Assembly (NCBI GenBank): GCA_001643675.2
Contig: LSRY02000016.1
Coordinates: 1,116,001 to 1,180,000 of the forward strand
Direction of reading: 5' to 3'
From: Monocercomonoides exilis
Lineage: Eukaryota > Preaxostyla > Oxymonadida > Polymastigidae
DNA: 64,000 bases
Shown: piece after piece, positions 56,634 to 64,000 of the stretch
Position numbering within the stretch: the first letter of the stretch is position 1
Layout: each line of letters opens with the position of its first letter
Translations under genes and position numbers: made by a program
The notes under the pieces: model-generated
What the model was told of the DNA's origin: nothing
Seen by the model: the letters and a program-made list of their open reading frames with translations, nothing else
Databases searched by the model: none

Positions 56634-58420
56634 TTAGAAAGAAGAAGAATGGAAAGATGAACCAAGCCGCGGAGATTGAATAATCGATGAATAATAAGTG
56701 GAAGACACAGAATTATGAAACGTTGGAGATTGAACAGAAAATGAAGAGTTGGAATTCTTTGGAATTACACAACGAGAAATAACAGAAGACGAATCTGACT
56801 TTGCCAGAAAACTTGCGAAAGAAGATGAATTGCAAATTCTGTTCTTTGCACCGTTTTCTTCTTTTCCTTGCTCTTTTTCTTCTTCCTTTTTGCCTGTTGA
56901 ACTATTTCGCTTGCCTTTTGTTATTAACATTTCCTTTTTCTCTTGCTCAGCTCTTTGCTCTTCAATATTAATGTTCATTCCCTTTGAAGCTGAGTCCACA
57001 AGTTTTGAATGCTCTTCATCCACAACCCACAAATTATTCAGCATCAACCTCTTCTTCTTCCTCTTCCTCCTCTTCCTCATCCCTTCTTCTTTCATATTCA
57101 AATCCTTCCTTGTTCTCGTTTGCAGCTATCTCTCTCATCTTATTCCATGCATCCTGGTCTGCAGCTTCACACACATGCCACTTTTTTGTCAGCTCACACA
57201 GCCACATTACTTTTCGCAGGTCCTCTGGCTTCGGTGGCAACATTGAAGCAGCTTTCTTTTTCATTGAGGTTGCTTGCTGTTGAGAAGGAACAGGATGCAC
57301 TGGAAACGAATTCCTTGAAATGGAAAGCTGAAGCAACTCATCTGAAATCAATTGTCTCTTTTGAACAATAGCAGTTTCATTCACATTTTCAATAGGAAGA
57401 TTTCCTGTTTGCTCTTTTGGTGAAACCTCTTTTCTGTTTGTTTCTGTCTTTTGTGCTTGTTCTTTCACCTGGTTGACTGTATCCAAAGGATCAAAAGCGA
57501 TTTGCTCAGACGAAGAAAGGTGCAATTTGTTTAAAGTTAAAGTACCATTCCCTCCTTCCATGGCAAGCTGTCGAATAGCAGGAGGAATAGAATCAGAAGA
57601 AGCAGAGGAAAAAACAGGAGATGAAGAAGATGACGAAGAAGACGAAGAAGAAGAAGTTTGCTGAGTTGCGGATTTTTCATTTTCCTTCGTTCGAATAGGA
57701 ATGGACTGAGGTTGAATAGCGGGAGAAGAAGCACCCGAACTTGGTGAAGAGGTTGAAAGAGCTGTTGATTCTGAGTCGATTTTGTGATCCTTTTTGAGAT
57801 GAGCATCCAAAGTCTTCAGGGCCAACAGAAGAAACTGAGTTCTTTCTTCTGCTGTGAGAAATGAAGATGGATGAAGCGAAGAGACAAAACTTGAGGGCGA
57901 GTGGAATGAAAGAGAAGGAACAGAAGATAACGATGGTGAAAGAGAAGACGAAGAAAGAGCAGGCAAGGATAGCGGAGAAAGTGAACCAGGAGCAGCAAGA
58001 TTAGAAGCAGATGGATGAACAGCTTGAGATAAAAGGAAGAGAGATGAAGAGATTCTGAATGAAGGAGAAAATTGAAGTTGGATGTTCATAAACAAGGACG
58101 AAATGACAAGCGAAGAAGTGCAGTTAGAGAGAGGATGAAGAGAAATATTCTCATTTGAAGCAAAATCGGCAGCTGAATCAAAAGGCGCAACCAAATTGAG
58201 GGCAGGGTATTTCTGCATTAGATTCATCTCCATTGAATTCTGCGAAGTGAAGAAAGACACCAACTTTGAGAACGAAAGCGAAGAAGACTGCTTCGACAGA
58301 GCATCTCTTCTTCCAGGAACACTGCTCTGACTGAATGTTCTTATCCCTTTCTCCTTCTGAAACAGCAGAGGCGATCCTTTCCCTACTCCTTTCTATCCCT
58401 TTCTGTGTGTTTCTTCTGTC
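56634..58420 (-). CDS. Low-complexity hypothetical protein, exon structure uncertain
   Basis: The main open block 58263-57034 (minus) is Ser/Pro-rich with one less repetitive segment, PKPEDLRKVMWLCELTKKWH and VCEAADQDAWNKMREIA, ending in a Glu run. The frame appears to continue upstream to ~58370 (PLLFQKEKGIRTFSQSSVPG). It may continue downstream in another frame (57101-56634; SKLVDSASKGMNINIEEQRA) if a ~37-nt intron beginning GTTGAT is removed. No family recognised. The W-x-C-E-x-T-K-K-W-H stretch is the best candidate for a folded element. Low-complexity composition makes every frame look partly coding, so boundaries are tentative. Confidence 0.45.
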
Positions 58421-59845
58421 TCCTCTTCGCAGTTCCGCACAGGTTTTCTTTTGAACGCTCTTCAGCGCTCTCATCAGATCCAACCGCGTTCTTGTCTGTC
58501 TCGCGTCGACTGCTGCAAACATGGGCACTTTTCGCATCTTCTACACAAATTACCCATTTTCCTCGCTTTTGATACGCACATAACGGAAGGGCACATCCTG
58601 TTCATCGCTCAAATCTTCAAAGCCAGAATTCGCTAAATCATTCAGCATGCTGTCCAATTTCCTTTCTCTTGACAAAAGTGGCGTTTGGCTATCTTTTGAC
58701 TCTTGTTGTGCATCGCTTACCGTTTTGTTCTCCTTCTGGTTGATCTGTGTGCCTGTTCCAAGGTGTGGTTGTAGTATTCCTTGGAGTTTTCTTTACAGAT
58801 TTTTGTCTTTTTCCTCTATCTCCTCCTCTCTTTTTCTTCTTTCTCATTCCCATTTTTCGATATTTACTGTTGTTTCTTCATCAGACAAAGCAGTTTTTCT
58901 CTCTGATCATCAGATTCCAATGAATGAAACGTGATTTTCGCCTCTTCATCGTCTTCTTATCCTTTCTCGTTCTGAAACTCATCTGGCATCGCCCTTGCCA
59001 CTTCTTTGTTCAAATCCTTCACACCCATCACACCTAACGTCACCACTTCTCCTCCAACAACAACAACAGCAGGTGACACTTGCATTGTTGCTGCACCAAC
59101 ATCTCCTCTCCCCATCTCCATCCTCCGTCCATTCGCTTCCCTCGAGTATAATGAATCGTTCCAAAGTCGCCTCTTCCTGAAGAATATTGTTTATGTTGCG
59201 GAGGAGATGAAGGTGAAGGTGGGGGAAATGGAGTTGTTTTTGCTGTGCGAGCGATGAATGAGGCTCTGGTTTTGGCTCATCATTGTTTGTTTCGCCTTTT
59301 TTGTTGTTTTTTATTGATTCTTTGGTGTTTGCATTCTTTTCTTCTTCTGTTTGACTGTCTTTCTTTTGAAGTCTTTCAACACTTTCCTGAGCTTTATTGT
59401 TTTCATTTCCTTTCTTTTTCATCGAAGCACTTTGTCTTGTTTCAGTGTCATTCGCATCATCATCATATGCTCCTTCCTTTTCACTCACATCGCTCTCCAA
59501 ACTATCAGTTGATTCGTCATCTGATAGAATTCCCCCAACATTCACCATATTCTCATAGCTCATCAGCTTCAGAATCTTCTCATCATCTGCATAGTCCTCT
59601 TCAAACTACCATCCATACATTTAGCTTATGCTCCACCAGTCGCAGTCGTCTAACTCTTCCTCTTTTCTTCTGAACACTTTCACTATCTCCTGTATCTTTC
59701 TCCACCCCCTATTATTCTTCATCTTTCTTGTTCTGTCTGCGGAGTTTATCCAGTACTTTATATAGTTCTTTTCTTAACTTTCCAATCTTTCACACAATGC
59801 TTTTGTTCTGTGACAGTTCATATTTCTGATGCACTTCCTAATGAA
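58421..59845 (-). pseudogene. Interrupted or multi-exon hypothetical locus upstream of 58.4 kb
   Basis: Minus-strand coding-like blocks: SYENMVNVGGILSDDESTDS with acidic sequence (59563-59250), VGAATMQVSPAVVVVGGEVV to MPDEFQNEKG (~59110-58980), EAKITFHSLESDDQREKLLC, and SDAQQESKDSQTPLLSRERK to RYVRIKSEEN (~58720-58560). A 77-nt GTAAAT..TAAAG intron joins two of these in frame. Other joins need stops (for example TAA after NEKG) or very short gaps. It may be the 5' part of the preceding gene. Function unknown. Confidence 0.35.
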
Positions 59846-60618
59846 GAGAATCATTGATAATTTGATAATAATTTCATATTACATATTAAAAGCAATACAA
59901 TAATTGATTTTTGAGTATTTTGTGAATTATTAATAAAAACAAACTTCGTCAAAAATGAAAAACAGTTATCAAATTCACATTGAATAATCTTTCTGTTTGT
60001 TTCATCAAAAATTGTCTATGTGCCAAACAGAATTACCAGTTTCTAAACAAATAGGTCAAAATTCTTATATTAAGGTGAAATAACAAAGATTTGTTCCAAA
60101 CCTTTTATACAGCTTTGTCATTATATGTCAAACGTTTTCGCACATTAAATATATAGAATAACTGCAAAAAAATGAGAAAATCTTCGAAGACAGTGCATGG
60201 GAAACAATTCATTTCACACAACACTTCATCCCAAATAAAAAATATGTAAAAAAACAAATTATTACCTTCTTTTTCCACAAACAAATTTTCAAAAAAAGCA
60301 TCAGACATGTTTATTATCGTTATTTATTCACATTGAGCAAAATAGATCAAGGTATTCTTAATGGTGCCATTAATAATAATTTGTATTTTTTATGATCAAA
60401 AATTTCAAAAATGAATGATATTTTTATATTTTTGTTTTATTTAATTTGTGAATATTATTGCTTTATTAATGCCAACATGTCATCAGAAATTAGTTTAGTA
60501 TTTTTTATTATTTGAATATAGGTGGAAAAAAATAAATATTATTTATTGCTATATTTTATTTTTTTTTTATTAAAAATATTGACAGAAGCTTAAAAATAAT
60601 GTCCAAATAAATTAATAT
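59846..60618. other. AT-rich intergenic stretch
   Basis: No gene or repeat recognised. Confidence 0.55.
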
Positions 60619-63134
60619 TTATTTACAAAGTTTATAAAAGGTTAATCCTGATTTCCATACTTTTATTGAAAAGTATTTTAAATACTGAAACCATTTATCT
60701 AATGCTGGCAGCGACACAACCTCATCGTCGCATTCAAAGAAAATGCTTTTCTCGTCAATCAAATGCTTTTTATCCTTCACAACAGCAATGAAATGTCCAT
60801 CTTTTAATTTTGATGTTGAATGAATCACAGTTCCACAAACCTGATATTTTGCTGCAATCATATTATTGTCAGAGAAGAATTTCAGTGCAGTTTTTGCTCT
60901 CAAAGGATCAATAAAGCAGATATCAAAAGTGCCATTTCCTTTTTCAGCAACAAACAGTTGAGTTGGAGGGGGATTGACTGATGAAGGTGTCAGATTGTTA
61001 TGAAACACACACAAAACACAGGGAAAAGCATCAAGCCTGATCCATTTCAATTCAATTCTTCCAGTTGAACATTTTCCACATTCTTGTTTCATTTGATCCT
61101 CCTCCTCTTTCACAACAGAAAAATAAGAATTAAAACCTTCAACAATGTCAGCGTTTGATATTGTCTCCTCCAACATTATTCCACTTGGCTTTGAAATCAA
61201 ATGATTACAAGACTGACATTTCATAAACTAATGAGTGTGAAGTTGAAACTTTTTAATAACACCATCATCCTCCTCCGACAATAACTCCAAAAATTTTTCA
61301 TATATTGAAAGAGAACCCTTTGGTTCCAACAATGGTCCAAAATTATCCTCATACATATGAATCATTCTCTTCGTTCCCAAAAAGAATTTCTAAAAATCAC
61401 ACACTCAAACATTGCAGAACCAATTGAAGCGATTGTCAATCTGTTCAGTTCTTTTTGCTCGAAAAGCTCCTACCCGAATCCAGAGATACAAAACATTGAC
61501 ATTATGAACTGAATGAACAAGTTTTTCCCAGATTCCTCAATCCTCTTTTCGACATTTTGTTTTTGAAAACACAAGATCTTGAACCCACATCACCATCAAT
61601 CACATGCATTGATAAACAGTCGATAAATCTCTCAATTGGTGCAAAAATCAGATAAACTGTGTCAATTTTTGAAGGGTTTTTTTGAATTGGATTCCATATC
61701 GTCATCTTCGTTTGAAGATATTTTATTTTTGCTGTGAAAGAGTGTTGCTAACTCTGGCTCATAGGGTGAAAAAGTTGACAAAGTTAACGAGGGAGAGGAA
61801 GGGGAGGAGGAGGAAGAAGAACAAGAACAAGAAGAACAAGAAGAGGAGGAGGAGGAGGAAGAGGAAGGAGAGGAGTGAGATGGAGGAGAAGGAAAAGGAG
61901 AGGATGAAAATAAAGGAGAGGAAGAGGAAGAGGAGGATGAGAGAGAGGAAGGAGAGGAGCAAGATGGAGGAGAAGGAGAAGTGGAAGGGGAAGGAAAAGG
62001 AGAAAGAGAAGAAGACAAAGAGGAAGAGGAAGAGGGGGAAGCAGGAAAGGAAGCAGATGAGGATGAGGATGAAACTGTTGAAGGATGAATATTTAAAGGA
62101 GTTGATGGGAAAGAAGATGGAAATGATGGGGAGGAAGAAGATTTAAATGAAGATGGAGAAGCCATATTCGAAGAATGGAAAGAGGATAAATTTGAAGGAG
62201 AAGGGAAGGATGAGGAAGAAAATGAAGTCGATGGGAATGAGGAGGAGGAAGGAGATGAGAATGATGGGAAAAATGAAGAAGATGATGGAATTGATTTTCC
62301 TGATGGAGGAAAAGCAGAAAACATAAAAGGAGATGGAAAGGAGAGAGGGTTGATTGAGGAAGATGAGGATGATGATAATGTTGAAATTGATGATGATTAT
62401 GAAGATGATTTTGGAGTGTCATTGAGTGAAATGCAATCTTCTGAATCATCCATTTCCATTTCAATTGTTTCAATAATTTCATTTTCTGCTCCAAGATATC
62501 CAAAATATGATTTTGAAGAATCACGTTGAGAAGAACGTTGTTTCCTTTTCATTAACGGTATTCTGTCTGTTGAAATTTCTTTCTTAAGATCGAAAAAGGA
62601 TGCTCGAAAAGGCGCTGGTTTAATGTTTAATCCAAATTCTTGGCTTAGTGTCTGCTGAGAAAATTCTTTCGTAAGAATCAACAGCATTTCACTTTGTAAT
62701 TCATAGGAGAGGCAATTGAAAATATTGCTCAACTCTTTGATAGTTCGTTTCAATGGATTTTCATATTTCAAAATAAAAATAGAAATAATAATAAGTATTT
62801 GTAAATAAAAAAAGAATATATTGAAAAAACATTGTGTAAAGAAAAATAACTTAAATAAAACACAGTTTAAAAAAAGCACGCCATTTGATGTATTCAATAA
62901 ACTTTCGAAAAGTTGCATTCCTACTTGTGTTTGTTGGAAAAACATAAATGAAACCATTTCTGCATGAGCGGGTGACATCTTTTGAAAAAAATTTGTGAGT
63001 TGGGCCATATCCTTCTGCAGGCTTCTAAATTCCAATCCATTATGAACCCTTTTAGCTGACAACATTGTCGATAAACCGATCCAGTCAATGAAATTGCAAA
63101 ATATGGGAATTTTTTGACGAGAAATGGAACTCAT
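60619..63134 (-). pseudogene. Ubiquitin carboxyl-terminal hydrolase-like (USP) gene with in-frame stops
   Basis: The start is ATG at 63134 (MSSISRQKIPIF). An N-terminal ~240 residues without known fold is followed by a long Ser/Pro tract (62380-61750). Then comes a USP Cys box, KRGLRNLGKTCSFSS (Cys codon ~61518), and after a gap the C-terminal domain. That domain has two CxxC pairs (KCQSCNHL, ECGKCSTG), a conserved IRLDAFPCVLCVFHNN strand and the His box VIHSTSKLKDGHFIAVVK, and ends at TAA 60619. Family role: cleavage of ubiquitin from proteins. Three stops fall in an otherwise continuing frame: TAA 62397-62399, TAA 61502-61504 (inside the Cys box) and TAG 61228-61230. The family's QQDAxE segment between the boxes was not found. 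It is either a pseudogene or a recoded gene. Confidence 0.6.
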
Positions 63135-63442
63135 AAAACAATAAAAAAAATTATGAAAAACAAATTCAACTGAATATGTTGAATTTCTGATCAATTAACA
63201 ATTGAACATAAAAAATAAACAGTGTTTTTCTCATTTTGAATATATATTTAATAAGATTCGATTAAAAAATTTAAAAAAATATTTGAAGTTAATTAAAAAT
63301 TTCTAAAATTTTTTTTCATTGCGGAAAAAATAATAATCAACTTTAATTGTCTTCTCATTATTTGAAAATTCAAAAATAAATTTAAAATACTTCAAAAAAA
63401 TAAATATTTATTTATTCTAACAAAATTATATCAATATTAATT
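63135..63442. other. AT-rich intergenic stretch
   Basis: No feature seen. Confidence 0.55.
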
Positions 63443-63706
63443 TATATGGGTGATTATTTTTTAAATCAAATTTTTTCAAACATAATTTTTGGTTATGAAA
63501 ATGATTTTGAATTTTATCAAATGAACATTGAAAAGTGAAAAGGCTTTTTAAATTCCTTTAAATCTTTGATTCCGAATAACCATTTTTTTTAATAATTTTT
63601 CATGCTTTTTAACTTTTGAATAAAAATTTTATTTTATGAAACTGACAAATTTTGAAAACGGACACCCCGAAAAAATTTTGATTGCAAAAATAATTACCCA
63701 TATTTT
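63443..63706 (+). mobile_element. MITE family 2, copy 2
   Basis: 264 bp. Terminal inverted TATATGGGTGATTATTTTT and AAAATAATTACCCATATTTT; the TA next to TGGGT/ACCCA fits a TA target duplication. Internal GAAAAGGCTT and GACACCCCGAAAAAA boxes are shared with 8962-9228. Confidence 0.75.
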
Positions 63707-64000
63707 AGAAAAGAACCTTTTGTGTAATTATCAAATCAATTGAACATTTCATTTTTCAATCAAATTTCTGTTTCCACTCACTAAATTTTGCTGTTGTTAA
63801 AATTAAATTTTGACAATGCTATTGTTTCCAATTTTGTGAATATTCATGATTGGGAACAGAAATATGATGGGAATATGATATTTTTATTCCATTAGAAAAT
63901 TTTTTTACATAAGAAACTTTTCAAAAAAAATTTGACATCTAGATATTTTACTATGATGAATAAGCAGTGTATTCCAAAAAAACTTCGATAACATGGAATT

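Noticed and set aside
58545-59620. Apparent 13-nt GT...TAG mini-introns (GTAATTTGTGTAG and GTATGGATGGTAG) in the minus-strand hypothetical locus
   Set aside because: Low-complexity frames allow several alternative joins, including a 37-nt intron at the first site. Thirteen nucleotides is below any intron placed by homology here.
1-64000. tRNA, rRNA and CRISPR-like arrays
   Set aside because: No cloverleaf with A and B boxes, no rRNA motifs and no regularly spaced repeats were seen on reading both strands. A tRNAscan-SE or Infernal run would be decisive.

Overview
The window is nuclear DNA of an AT-rich, intron-containing protist. Short spliceosomal introns, very large beta-helix membrane proteins with kinase-like tails, an ARM-repeat plus SPRY protein and DIRS-type retroelements together suggest an oxymonad (Preaxostyla) or a close relative. 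This is an inference from gene content and architecture, not a sequence match. The standard genetic code fits the conserved genes.

Layout. (1) 1-5.5 kb holds the 3' end of a giant beta-helix surface protein gene with a transmembrane segment and a pseudokinase tail. (2) 5.5-15.4 kb is AT-rich and gene-poor, with MITEs, a broken pogo-like transposase and a broken Merlin-like transposase. (3) 15.4-28.9 kb is a compact housekeeping island: ARM-SPRY protein (-), ER-type DnaJ (+), UTP21/WDR36 of the small-subunit processome (+), ORC1/CDC6-like replication ATPase (-) and farnesyl diphosphate synthase (+). All five have introns that I could place with frame-consistent boundaries. (4) 29-33.9 kb is AT-rich with a MITE and a second dead pogo-like element. 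(5) 33.9-42.5 kb is a second, complete beta-helix gene, almost identical over 3.7 kb to the first but with a different, kinase-free tail. (6) 42.5-46.9 kb has Tc1/mariner-like remnants and two MITEs. (7) 46.9-56.4 kb holds two head-to-head DIRS-type tyrosine-recombinase retroelements, each with inverted terminal repeats and an internal complementary region. (8) 56.6-63.1 kb holds a low-complexity hypothetical gene and a ubiquitin-hydrolase-like gene, both interrupted by in-frame stops.

The island genes cover ribosome biogenesis, replication licensing, isoprenoid synthesis and ER folding, packed with 88-309 bp between them. The flanks consist mostly of mobile-element debris. The most notable signal is the pair of surface-receptor-like genes: their ectodomains look recently homogenised up to a sharp breakpoint, beyond which the membrane-proximal and cytoplasmic parts are old and divergent.
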